Shown here piece after piece: positions 48,961 through 60,630 of a stretch of 64,000 nt of DNA. The stretch spans positions 12,280,960 through 12,344,959 of the forward strand of contig CP154955.1 of assembly GCA_039621445.1 (NCBI GenBank), read 5' to 3'. Source of the DNA: Euglena gracilis. Lineage: Eukaryota; Euglenida; Euglenophyceae; Euglenales. The position numbers and the translations under genes are program-made. Positions within the stretch are counted from its first letter, which is position 1; each line of letters opens with the position of its first letter. The notes beneath the pieces were generated by a model. The model was not told the origin of the DNA, did not search any database, and saw only the letters and a program-made list of their open reading frames with translations.

Positions 48961-51900
48961 GAGAGTTGATAGTTGAAGTGAGCAAAATGAGCGAGGCAGA
49001 TACCCGCAGTCATGGACCATGGACAAGGTGCAGATGAAGACAGACGCAGGCACTACCGTGGCCTTAAAACACCAGCCAGCACCCACACACCTCGGCCAGA
49101 GGGGAGCGGGGGCCCCTGCGACAGAGTCGCTGTGCTGGATACTCCGCGGGGATGGGGCTGGGTGGCGGCGGCGGCGTCGACAGGCGGAGAATCGGGAGCA
49201 GGACGACAGATCCCCCGGCATCGAACGACGGGAGGCGGAGGGAGGGTTATGGGAGCCCTTGAGGGGAGGGGGGAACCCTCCCTCCAACACGGAGGGGGGG
49301 GGGGTTCGGTCCCCCCCTTCCTATCAAGTATTTCAACTCATCGCTTCCTTCTTGTGTTTCAATCATATTTTCACTTAACACCTGCGTGACCCTCCTCCCC
49401 CGCCCCGGGGTGCCCATGGGTGAGGTTTTTGCCCAGCCAAAGGCTGGGTTGGAAATTATTTTTACCATTTTCGGCCGATTTTGGCTGGATTGGTTATACT
49501 AGGTCGGGTCATGGGGGGTCACGGGGGGGGTCACGGGGAGACACCCCCTAATGAATTTAGTCGGCCTTCGGCCTCCTGGTGGGGGGCGGGGGGGGGCTGC
49601 AGGCCCCCCAGACCCCCCCCACCCAAGATAACAAGATCCTTTGTGTGTGCAAGGCAAGGATGGAGAAGGGTGAACGTAACCAAATCCCTATCCCTAATCA
49701 TAACTGTATCCCTGACCCTACCCTCACCCCTTATTTAGCTAATGGCGGGGCTCCTTCAGACCCCCAATTAGCGGGGCAATTTGGGGGGGATACCTTGACC
49801 AATTAGGCTGACCCCCCCCAACTGGCTAATGGACCGTCCTTTGGGACCCCCATTTACCCCCAAAGGACCCCCCAAATGCTCAAATAAGGGGGGTCAAATA
49901 AGGGGGGTCGGGAATTTGGCTTTGAGAGAGGATAAAAAATTCTCGGCGCCTTCGGCGCATGAAAAAAAAAATTCCCGGACCCAAATGCTCAATTAAGGGG
50001 GCTGGCTGCCCTTCCCAGAGGGATCTGTTTGCCTCTTCCTTCGATGATGAAATTGGGGCCAGGGGTTTTCTTATGGACCCAAGGAGGGCAGGTCTGGGAG
50101 GTCCACCTGCCGCTCCATGATTGGGGGCTCCACCAGCACCCCCACACGCTTTCATTTAAGACGTCCCCCCCACCAGTGTTGGTGCGGTGACTGTGGGGCC
50201 ACAAAAACAGACCCAATCCGAGTTAAAACCTCATTTGCCATCATCATTGCCGCCTCATGAAACACTGATTCCAGGTTGGGCGACAGATGCAGCTCAAATC
50301 TCCTCAAATCCCAAAATTTCACAAGCCGTTTGCCAGAAATGTCCAGCTCTTTGCTCCAAGAATCGTCCGCTCGACCCTGACCCGACCCCTGTGGCGTGGG
50401 ACCCCTCCCCCAAGGGGAGGCGTGGCCTGGACCTACGCACCCCCCCCCCGTCCAGGGGAGGGTCTTCCGCGCTAAACAGAAGCCTGGGGTCCATCTGGCC
50501 GTTTTTTTCAACAAAAAGTCAGCGGCTTTTGGCTAACTTTGGCCTGGTATTCGGGCCGTTAGTTTCCAGGTTTCCAGAATTAGGATAGGGGTGGGGGCGG
50601 ACCCCGCCGAGTCCTGGGCGTGGGCCATCGGACCCGAAGGCGAGCCCTTGCGTGACACGCCGGGGATGCCGGAGGTGGCTGGGCCGAGGTTAGGGGCAAC
50701 AGACAACCAAGGGGCCATCCAGCTCGATGGGGGCAGGGGATGGCCCGGACCCCCGCCGGCCAATGGCACCCACCGTGAGTCACTGCAATACCACCCAGCA
50801 CCTCATCGCGCCGTGACAGTCAGAGAACCAGTGGTGTTTTTGGGATCCTAGGGTCGGCCCCCATCCACCCTCCCTGGGGGGACCTTGGGGAGTCCAACAA
50901 ACCTTCGGCACTGGTCGGACCAGGACCCACCCCAATGGTCATCAACTTAAAAAAAAAAACCTCGCGACCTGGTGAATGAACTGGGTTGTGTGCAGAACAT
51001 CGATTCACAGCACACACACTCGCCATGCCATGCCACACTTAATCACTGCCAACATGACCATAATGTCATCCATACATTAGAATGACACTAAATCAAACCA
51101 CAAAGCACTGAGGGTTTTTTCTGTGTTGAATATCTTCAATATAGCTGCCAAATCATTAGTAGCTTGGGGGTGGGGGGTTCCAGAGACTTGTTAGCAGGAT
51201 GGCCCAAATCTGAACTCTTCAGTTTCTGTGCTCCTTGCTGGGGATAAACCTGACATATGTCAATTCTGGGGGGAAAGCTTTGTGTTTAACGGTTAAGCTG
51301 AGGTTTAGGGTTAGAGCTTTGGGAACTTGGCCTCGTTTTACACCAAACTATGCATAGGCAAGACCTAAAGATGCCAATATTTTGGGTCCATTTTTGAGAC
51401 AAAATTTTTCCGAAATGGCTCAACTCTAACGCTAACCGATTCCTCAGAATAACCCCAAACCCCAACCCCAATTCCTCATAAAATAACAGATATCACCGTC
51501 CTCCCCCCCCTTCGAGTGAGCTAAAGAAAACGGATCTTCTCTTTCCTTCCATCCCTCGTTCACTCTCTTTCCCTCGGGGGGACAATAATTTAAAACTTCA
51601 TAAACCTCTCTTCGCGGTTCTTGTTCCATTTCTGTCTGTGAATCCTTTTTGAGATTTAAACAATCAATCACAGAAAACATGCGAAAGGCGTTTTTATTGG
51701 TGTTACTCAAACTGTGTAGGTGCATGGGTCCAGCAGGAACTCCAGGTTTGACACTTTCTCGATTTTGAAGTTTATCATCAGGGTGATTGGTTGGAGAATA
51801 GGATTCAAATTAGCAGGAGTAATGTCAGGGTTGCAGTTCCATTTGAATACGCCTAATCCCAAAAGTTGGCCAGAATTCTTGGACAAATTTTGGACTACCT
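48961..51900. other. no gene recognised; repeat debris
   Basis: It includes CTCGGCGCCTTCGGCGCATG at 49943-49962 between facing C/G blocks (another likely MITE interior), GGGGTCACGGGGG repeats near 49510, and degenerate CCCTAA-like tracts near 49690 and 51300. No coding block was recognised. Confidence 0.45.
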
Positions 51901-51904
51901 TATG

Positions 51905-51905
<1 letters not shown>

Positions 51906-51946
<41 letters not shown>

Positions 51947-51990
51947 TACATATATATGTATATATATATATGTATATATATATACACATC
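51906..51990. repeat. TA microsatellite
   Basis: TATATA run with GATACA and GTATA interruptions, directly before the telomere-like tract. Confidence 0.95.
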
Positions 51991-52006
51991 GGGCTAAATA
52001 CATATC

Positions 52007-52094
52007 CCGAACCCTAACCCTGATCCTAGGATTAGGGTTAGGGTTAGGGTTAGGGTTAGGGTTAGGGTTAGGGTTAGGGTTAGGGTTAGGGTTA
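52007..52094. repeat. interstitial telomere-like repeat
   Basis: Ten perfect TTAGGG units (52032-52091) are preceded by CCCTAACCCTGATCCTAGG. The junction is nearly palindromic around CCTAGG, with C-rich units to the left and G-rich units to the right. Confidence 0.97.
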
Positions 52095-52339
52095 AGATTT
52101 GGTGGCCATCGTGGGGTGAACTGTAGGACCCCCCGGGGAGGTCTTAAAGTTCTCACCTGCCATATATATTTAAACTTTATATATAAACTTTCCCAGGGGG
52201 TCCCCACTCCCACCCAGGGGGACAAGGGAAACCATCGGGGGTGCATTGGCGCGACCCTAACCCCGAAAAAGGAGCTGTCTGAAAGCATTTCCCAAAAAAA
52301 GAATTTTCTCCACAGTGGCCTGAAACGATCACAAATTGC

Positions 52340-53075
52340 TGAAAAATATTTTTATTCAGTGACAACAAAAAGTGGCCAGAAGCAGTCAAAGGTGGCCAAA
52401 CGGTGGCCAAAACCAGTCAAAACGCGTAAAAGCCTAAAAGCCGCCAAAAGTGGCCAAAAATGGCCAAACGTGGGCAAAAGTTGCCAAAGGAGCAAAAAAA
52501 AAAAGCAGCCATAAGTGGCTAAAAAAGTGGCTGAAACAGTGGCGCTTCTTTTTAAGACCCCCGGGGGGGGGGGCCCCCCCCACCCACCCAGGGTGGCGCG
52601 GGACCCCCCCCCGGGGGGGACCTCCCCAAAATCGGGCCCGTTAAAGGCAATTTCCAAAAATTTTCAGCCCTTCGCGCCGAAAAGGTATACCCAGCGCCTC
52701 CGGCGCGGGACCCCCCCCCCCCGGGGGGGTCCGGCCCGGACCCACCCACCCACCCCCCCCCGGGGGGGGGGGGGGGTCTGCTGACTTAAAAAGAAGCCTG
52801 CCGTAAGCCCCACGTTCTACCAACTGTTGGCCAACCAGGGCTGACCAGGGCTGACTGTGGCTGACCACGGGCGACAAGAACACCAAAATGGAAAGATAGG
52901 GGCCTGCTGCTGGAACTGGGTTCCGCTGTGAAGTGCCCCACTTTTTAAGCTTCTTCGTCTACTTTGGCTCGCTTTGGCCAGAACTCGCCAATTCTGGCTA
53001 CTTATGAATGCCATTCTGGCACTTCTGGATGCCCTTGGCAGCTTTTGATTGCCTCTAACTGCTTTCGGGCCACTT
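52340..53075. repeat. fold-back repeat E, copy 2, split by a family A element
   Basis: GGCCAAAAGTGGCCAAAA units (52380-52520) lie left of the family A copy. CTTTGGCCAGAACTCGCC-like inverse units (52960-53060) and CAACCAGGGCTGACCAGGGC lie right of it. Confidence 0.65.
52537..52800. mobile_element. family A MITE, copy 3
   Basis: The left end CAGTGGCGCTTCTTTTTAAG and the right end CTTAAAAAGAAGCCTG form inverted ends of the family A type. The interior has CAGCGCCTCCGGCGCGGG and CCCACCCACC with C/G blocks. No target duplication was seen. Confidence 0.75.
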
Positions 53076-54639
53076 TCCGAGCCCCCGTTGTCTGCCCACC
53101 TGAAAAACGCCCCAATTTCGTCCAAATTTTCCGATTTTGCCTGAAAAAAAAAATCCCGGGAAATTTGTGGGTTCCAGGGTGTTCCGAAATAGTTTTGGGA
53201 TTATTCCACCCACCGATGCCTTACGGGTTCCCGTGAACGTTTGGGGGCCAAAAAAAAAGGTTGCGCGGCGAAGGAGGTTCTCGGTTATCTGTAAACATTC
53301 AAAAACAGAAGTTAATGGAGAACCGTGAACGTGAAGTGGTTTGCGGTTTCCTGTAGACTTGTGCTGCACCCTCTTGTTTATGAATGGGACCCGAACCTTG
53401 TCCCCAACCCCTGGAGTTGGGCTGATGGCCTTTTTGGCCAGCCTCCAACACATATGCCCAATGCAGCAGCTGAACACGTTCGCAGGTTTCCGTAAACTTG
53501 CTTTTTAAAATTATTTGGTGTGGGCAGTGTATCCCTTCTTGCTATGGTCCTATGTTCTGTTGGAACAGAGCTGGAACGGGCCATGGTTTGCCCATATCGG
53601 TGTGGTGTTGGTGCCAAGCTGTGGAGGTGTTCCCAACAAACACTGGCTGGGGTAACTTCTGGTGTGTTGATCCCCCCCACATCAAAATGCAGTTGTCATG
53701 TTGTGACTTGAAAACACCTTCACGGGTTTCCGTAAACTGAAAGCCCCACAGATTGGAGAATGGAGTCAACTCTGGGGCCAGAAACCTTGTTACTGTTGAT
53801 GTGCCCAGTGTTGCCACAGACTGGCTTAAGTCACCACAGCACACCTTGGCCTGGGTATCGAGTGCCCTCCCTTCCCCCAACCCTTTTGAAAGCCACACCC
53901 AGGAGAGGTCCCTCAACAACAACCCAGACAGCCCTTTCAAGGGCTCACTCCAGAGGATGTCACGTGATGCCTCCCCCCTTGCTGGGTCACAACAGCTCCA
54001 TTCTGACAATGAGATACCCCCCACCTTTGTTGTCAAATGCGATTTCCCTTCAAACTCCCCCACTGTAGGAAATATGCTGGGAAATTATTTATCCATTTGT
54101 GTACTCCATTTCAACAGTGCAGATAAATGCCCTGAGAAACACACATCGCAGAAATGAAATTGAAAGCTCTGCAAAAGAGGCTGAATTACACTGAACCTGA
54201 AACGGTGGAGCGTAGCATACGTTTCAGAAACCCATTCGCTGTTGTTTGCTGCAATCAGGAAAAAAATCTGCCGAAAAAAAAGGGCAACTGGAAATCATCA
54301 GAGCGAACACCATTCAGAGCATCCGCCTCCCAGGGTTGTCACAGACAACTCCCAAAAAAAAATCAGAGTTATATTTGATTGCTTTCAAGGGGTCTAAAAA
54401 ATCACCTTTTTTGCAGCATCCTCGCCAACACGTTACAAAAGATATCTGGTCCTTTTCATGGGGAGTTTCTTTTGATCACTGTCAAATGATCCTTGGATGG
54501 GAAAAAATCGGCCTTTTCAGGAACCACTTCTCTTCCATCTTATCGATCACCGCCCACCATGGGAGATCGAAGGAGAGGCACGAGACACTTGCCTCCACAA
54601 GTTCCAAAAATGCAATGAACATAACTTCCTTTCAGAGCT

Positions 54640-55925
54640 CAGGGTTTTTCATTATTACGTGCTGACGGCCAAAAATCCTATACGTGATTTTACGTGATTT
54701 TACGTGATTTTACGTGATTTTACGTGATTTACGTGCAGGCCAAAAAAATTCCGGTTTTTTAATACCAATGCACTGGGAACCAGAACTTAATGAATGAAAA
54801 ACCTTTCATATGCAATTTCATTCCAAAAAACCACAAATGTGATGTGTGGGATGTTTGGGATCCAATTCAGCATGCCAAACAAGAGATCAAACCAAAATGC
54901 CGGCCCAGATGAGCAAAAAAAAAAGCAATCAGCTCTTTGCGATCAGAATGATTGCTGAGTGAAGCAACGTTCAGCATGGTGTCCCGTCGAAAACACTAAT
55001 CAGCTAGTGTCCTTTGAAGCAGAACGAAAAGTAGCAAATCTGCTACATCATTGGGTCAGGAATCTCTGCTCCGCATCACTGTTGCAGAACACTTGCTCAT
55101 GCGCTGCCGGTTCTTGGTGTCGATGACGCCTGCTAAGCTGAAGCTCCTCTCGATGCCAGCAGAGGAAATTGGGCCAATGTCCTTGCTGGTCTCTCTGGAT
55201 TTGTTTCGCTGACATGGTGTCTTCCGATGTTGTCTGCTCATTCTCCCCATTGACAATCACCCTGCTGTTAGCAAATTACAGTTGTTCTCCTAAGCTTAAA
55301 AGTGGGCTGACTTTCTGCATCTTCAGCAATCCTTTCGTCAGAAGCAGGACCTAAGCAGAAAATAATTCTAAAAAATACCCAAAAACGTTTTCAAACCTGG
55401 GTTCTTCACAACACGCGGTCTTTTGGCTACATTCTTCAAGTGCTTCGCACATTTCACATGGTTTGCAGCAGTACACTTTTCCTTGAAACCAAGGGAAATG
55501 TCACAGTATGTGCACCAAAGCAAATTCCCACGAACTTCCATCACTCCTGGGAACTGAGCGGCACGACTTTCTGGTGCTTCCCTTTGTCAGTTACCACTGC
55601 CACAGTTTCTGCAATTCCTTCATCAGAATCAGACATGCGTCCTGTAAAAAGCAAAATTGAAACAAACAATTTCCTTGAAACCCTGGGGAAGATCTGATCT
55701 GTGGTTGCATAAAACTGGGTGTTGAGAAACACCATTATGTCTGCGATGCACTTGCCTTCGACCCAGACATCCTGAGAAAAAGACAAAAACCTTTTATCGG
55801 CTTTGATTGTCATACGTGATTTTACGTGATTTTACGTGATTTACGTGATTTTCCAAAAAAAAGGATTTACGTGACTTTACGTGATTTACGTGATTTTACG
55901 TGGCACGTAATGATGAAAAACCCTG
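54640..55925 (-). mobile_element. hAT transposon relic with terminal repeats
   Basis: The ends CAGGGTTTTTCATTATTACG and its inverse are terminal inverted repeats of about 22 bp. CAGAGCT flanks both sides (54633-54639 and 55926-55932). Subterminal TACGTGATTT units occur five times at the left and eight or so at the right. It carries hAT transposase remnants on the minus strand but is only 1,286 bp, so most of the catalytic region is gone. Confidence 0.92.
55050..55636 (-). pseudogene. hAT transposase remnant (BED finger and hATC motif)
   Basis: Reading the minus strand: an ATG at 55636 opens MSDSDEGIAETVAVV and stops after about 31 codons. One frame over, VRGNLLWCTYCDISLGF to ANHVKCAKH has the Cx2C...Hx4H spacing of a BED zinc finger (about 55440-55560). 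At 55090-55170, SSAGIERSFSLAGVIDTKNR and QRMS match the hATC dimerisation motif that ends hAT transposases. The RNase H-like catalytic core between them is missing, and frame breaks separate the parts, so the protein is not functional. Confidence 0.88.
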
Positions 55926-57271
55926 CAGAGCTTCATACGCTTCCCTGAAGTTCGGTTGAATGAGTGAGGACCACCTCGTAGTTTGTCCCTGCACTTCCAG
56001 GCCCCAGGCAACAATGGAGACCATCTGTGTCATCACAAGTGCAAAAACACTGATATCCAGATGTTTACGGTTTCATGTAACACTTTCTTCAACCCAGCAT
56101 TGTTTACGGTTTTATGTAAACAATCACTTTGTGAATTGTTTACGGTTAACCGTAAAGGAGGGGAACCTTTGCTATCCTGGTCAAGCAGGCTGGTGGGGTG
56201 AGATCTGATGGGATGCACCCTCCCACTCCACAAGTCCTGAACACAGCAGATGATTTGGTCCTTATTGGGAGAGCCCAAAATAGGTTGCATCAATGGATTG
56301 GCATGGTGCCGCTGAGCAGTGATCCACAGAGTGGGTAGTGAATCGGAACACTCTCACCAAAAACATGTTCCTGACTGAATGTACCCTTCCCCCTCTGGGA
56401 GACCCCCTATCTGGCAGTTTAGGTGGACTCGGAAAGTGTGTTTCAAAACAGCTTGGGGCCTGGTGAGAAAAATACAGGGCATTCTGGTGTCTGTGATTGA
56501 CTCTCCTCCCAGGAGCTGAGTTGTGGAAATGACATAAACTCCTCCTAGGCACCCTCACAGCAACGGTATCCCCCCCTTCAGCTGTGGGAACTCTACCGCT
56601 CCTGTGCAATGCCCTACCAGTCCAGGAGGCAAGGGGAGAGCACCGGGGGGGTGTCCAGCTGCTTGGCAGCTGTCAGGGGAACCATGAATAAGAGCCCCCG
56701 ACCCCCTCGTTAGCCCGGCACATTTTCATTCTTCAAACAACGTTCACGGAAAACCGTAAACATCATTGACTTCACGGTTTCCCGTAAACCTTCTCTTCGC
56801 AAGTTAACTCTTACTAACTTAATACACTCACACCCTGCCCAGGAGAAGCAAGGGGTCTCACTGTTGCCAAAGGGGCTCAAAAAGGCCAAAACAAGAAAAC
56901 GGTGTTTACGGGTTTTGCAGGCATTTAGCCAGGCAACGCTGTTCAGGAATTATCGGGCCTTTTTGGGGCCAAACACAAACTTTCGGAAACAGCTCTTGCT
57001 GGGGGGTGCCAGTCGATTTCGGGCGGGCACCAAAAAAAGAAATTCTCGGGAAAAAAATGTGGACAACAGCGGAATCGACACAAAAGGGCCAATAATTCCT
57101 GATACAGCAAAAGGCCTAAATCGCCCAAAACGGGTCAAAGAGGTCGTTTTTATCGAGGTGGCAACCAACCCAGAAATTTACCCGAAAATTTTTGGAGCAA
57201 AAGTTTACGAGTACCCGTGAACTTTCCGTGAAAAAAAAGGGCGAAAATTGGGCAGACAACGAGGGCTAGGA

Positions 57272-59436
57272 CTTTTGACCGATTGTGTGTCACTGTCTTC
57301 TTTTGGTCACCATTTTTCCCACTTTAGGTCACTTTGGTCCACGTTTGGCCACCGTTGGCCATATTCTTCTTCCCCTCTTGGCTGGCATCTTCCTTGCCTT
57401 CTTCAGCAACGCCATGGCAAAAATGCAAAAATGCCAGAGTATATGCCGAGTAAGACTTCCAGTTTCTCAAACACTGCCGTCCCCAGAGTTGCAGATCCCC
57501 CGGTATCGGCTTTGGGAAGCCATGAACTTTTTGTCAGCCAAAACATAGTCGGCAGATGAAATGCGTAGTCGGCCCTGGTCGGTCCTGATCGGCTGCAGGC
57601 ACCTGCCCGGCAGGGGTGCTTCCCAATTCAATGGACGGGTCACCAAAGTGGATACTGAATCGTGGGGAGGTCTGTTCTGGGCCCAGGGCTCATGAGCACC
57701 CGTTCAGGACCCCCCTCCCCAGGCTCCCCCCCCCCTAGAGCCCGTCCCCCCCCCTGCCGCAGTGGGTCCTACAAGTTAAAAAGAAGCCTGGCGCCCACCC
57801 ACTTCCTTTGGAAAACCACCTTCCCAAAAATCGGCCAAAAACTTTTTGTGCCAGACTGACCCCCAGGTGTACACCCCGGGGGATTCCAGCAGCTCAAACA
57901 TATCCACCCACTCTCAAAAACTAACTGGGGGGGGGGGGTCAGCATCAATGGTCAAATTAATTCTACCGTTGGGTCCCACACGGTACAAATTTGACCACTC
58001 ACCGCAAAATAAATAATGGGCCTCTGTTCATACTGTTTGTCAACCAAGTGTTCTTGTACACAGTGGACAAGAATTTGGGGAAAGATGAGAGGTTTCTTCC
58101 AAAACCCCCATCAGTGGCAGTGGTAGGCGGCAGGTCGACGTCCCAACCCCTCCCATTTTTCCCGTGGCGCTGGTGTTTAGTTTTCCCTCAGCCACAGTGG
58201 CGTGAGGGCACGTGCACAGCCGGTGAAGCCACCACGCCCGGGTGGCCGGCCGGCCCCCTGGGTGAGACATCCCGCCCAGCACTGGCCAAGGCCGTCGGTT
58301 GGAGGGGGTCGAAGGAGGGCTGGGGCGGCTGCACGTGCCAGGGGGGCGGCGGCAGCCGGCGTCTCGGTCCCCCGTTTCCACCGGTGCCCGCTGTGAATGC
58401 CCCGCGGCCGGCAGCCAATCACGTGTGCAAACCCCATCCCGGGGAGGGACTTTGGGGGATCAAACAGTGAACGGAGAGCTCGGAGAGAGGACCCTGCGAG
58501 GTATCAAAAAAAAACACCCGAAGGGCCCAAAAGGTCGATTTCCCAGTCACAAGTTAGTCCGTGCGATCAACTTGGGAAACACTTTGACGGCATCTCCGTA
58601 CTTCAGACTTGCGATGAGGCAACCAAAGAAAATCAAAGAAAATCATCAAAGGAAAAAAACCGTCTCCGCCGGGGTTTGAACCCCCGCCTGAACGACAGGC
58701 GCGCCTCGCACCATATCGCCTGGCGCATGCGAGGTCATGCGGGCTCCGCTCCAAGTTTTCTTCAAGAAGACTTTCCGGAAGCACTTCCGTCAGCTCCATC
58801 GCTCCCCCGACACACTTCAAAGGAAACCCCTCCGAGGGGGCCGACTGGGAGACACACCTCCTGCAGGCAGTGCGAGGGGCAGGGGCGGGGCAAAGGTGGG
58901 TACAGGCTTCTGCGTAAAGACCCCCCCCCCCTGGGGTCCACTGGCTAGCCATTTTACTGACCAGGAGAAAGAAGCCATTGGCTAAACCCCACTCCGGGGG
59001 AATCCAGCAGAAAAAAAATTCCTCCAGTGCGGCGCACCGAGGTGGAATTCCTGTGTGTTTTTGGGGGCTGATGTTGCACCATACAATCCCAAAAGTGGAC
59101 GAGAATGGGCGTTTCTGGCCATTTTGTGGGGTCGAAAATAATTCCAGTGCTTTGCGCAGGTCATTTGGAAAAACATTCCTAGCTGGACCAGGGGGGGGGA
59201 TCCCCCAGTAAGTCAGTTGACCCCCCCCCGTGGGGGGGGGCACTGTGAACCCTTGAGCAGAAGCCTGGGTGGGCAGCATGGAGGGCGGGAGGCGGAAGAG
59301 CTGATTTAGGGCGGACGAGTCGACGGGGACGGGGGGCAACACCGAGGGCAGGTGTGGGGCAGGGCGGGCGCAGGCGACCCCCCTCCGGGCACTGAGGCGT
59401 GAGGGGGCTGTTGAAGGGGGAACGCTGCTGCCCCAC
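57272..59436. other. no gene recognised; fold-back E fragment and MITE end
   Basis: 57290-57360 has TTTTGGTCACC and TTTGGCCACCGTTGGCC units of repeat E. AGTTAAAAAGAAGCCTG at 57772-57788 is a family A right end. A GC-rich stretch (58180-58400) is open in several frames without a recognisable product. A tRNA-like remnant lies near 58660-58750. Confidence 0.45.
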
Positions 59437-59948
59437 CAGGGGATTTCTTAAGCTGGAGGGTACCCTACCCCTCGGGGGGGGGGAGTCCAGCCAGCCAGCA
59501 GCTCAAATCCAGCCAACAGCCCAAATTCGGGCTGGGAGCCCCCCTCCCCGAGGGTCGAGTGAAATAAAGTTGGGTCCAGCCCGGCCAGAGGCCGGGCCAG
59601 CCGGCCGCAGGCTGGCCCAGCCGGCCGCAGGCCGGCCAGCCAACTGGGCTGTCCAGCTCACTTATCCCTGCATTTTTCCCCCTCATCACAGCCCCTCCAT
59701 CACAGCCCCCCAGCCTTGATCTAGCTCCACCCATCAAAATGTCGAAAATGGCCAAAATGTGTTAGAAAATTTTGTTTTTCGTCGACCCAGCCCAGCCCAG
59801 CCCGCTCCAGCCCCGGACCCCCCCCCCCTCCCCCCCCACCCCCCCCCGGGGGGGGGGGGGTCCAGCCAGCAGCTCAAATCCAGCCAGCAGCCTTTTTGCC
59901 AGCCGGAGGCTGGACCCCCCCCCCGGGGGGTGCTTAAGAAATTCCCTG
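59437..59948. mobile_element. family C MITE, copy 2
   Basis: The ends CAGGGGATTTCTTAAGC and GCTTAAGAAATTCCCTG are inverted repeats. Perfect 8-bp duplications TGCCCCAC lie at 59429-59436 and 59949-59956. The interior is collinear with 12895-13347, including GTCGAGTGAAATAAAGTTGG and ACCCATCAAAATGTCG. Confidence 0.95.
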
Positions 59949-59999
59949 TGCCCCACAAACCACAGCATCTTGCAGGTTAAATATGTACAATGTATCATG

Positions 60000-60630
60000 T
60001 GTGTGTTGTGTGTGGGTGTCTGTGGGTGTTGTGTGGGGGTGGGTGGGGGGGTGGGTGGGGGGGGGTGGGTGGGTGGTGTGTGGGGGGGGGGTGGGGGGGG
60101 GGGGGTGTGGGGGTGGTGGGGGTGGGGGGGTGGGTTGTTGTGGGTGTGTGTGTGTGTGTTGTGTGTGTGTGTGTGTGTTGTGTGTTGTGTTGTGTGTGTG
60201 TGTTGTGTGTGTTGTGCTTTGTGTGTATGTGTGTGTGTTGTGTGTGTTGTGTGTGTTGTGTTTTGTGTGTGTGTTGTGTGTTGTGTGTTTGTGTGTGTGT
60301 GTTGTGTTGTGTGTTGTGTTGTGTGTGTTGTGTGTGTGTTTTGTGGTGTGTGTTGTGTTGTGTGTGTTGTGTGGTGTGGTGTGGTGTGGTGTGGTGTGGT
60401 GTGGTGTGTGTGTTGTGTGTGTGGTGTGTGTTGTGGTGTGGTGTGTGTGCTCTTGTGGTGTGGTGTGGTGTGTGGTGTGTGGGGTGTGTGGTGTGTGGTG
60501 TGTGTGTGTTGCGTTGGTGTGTTGAGTTGTGTTGCGTTGCGTTGCGTTGCGTTGCGTTGCGTTGCGTTGCGTTGCGTTGCGTTGCGTTGCGTTGCGTTGT
60601 GTTGTGTTGCGTTGCGTTGTGTTGTGTGCA
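60000..60630. repeat. GT-rich satellite ending in a GTTGC array
   Basis: GT, GGGT and TGTTG variants run to about 60520. From about 60533 a pentamer array of GTTGC/GTTGT has about 18 units. Confidence 0.97.

Larger units (their letters stand above)
53076..57271. mobile_element. large inverted-repeat element with GTTTACGG palindromes, host of the hAT relic
   Basis: TCCGAGCCCCCGTTGTCTGC at the left and its inverse GCAGACAACGAGGGCTAGGA at the right match at 20 of 22 bases over the longer pair. Both subterminal regions, and only these, carry many GTTTACGG/CCGTAAAC half sites (left: 53226, 53330, 53487, 53727; right: 56065, 56102, 56138, 56745, 56770, 56904, 57203). About 2.9 kb remains without the nested hAT. 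No transposase was recognised in it and no target duplication was found. Confidence 0.6.

Noticed and set aside
58655-58750. tRNA-like sequence on the minus strand (GGTTCAAACCCC box with a CGCCT-GTCGTTC-AGGCG stem-loop)
   Set aside because: There is no matching acceptor stem, the variable region is too short and the T-stem register is wrong. It could be a tRNA-derived remnant, but I cannot support a tRNA gene.
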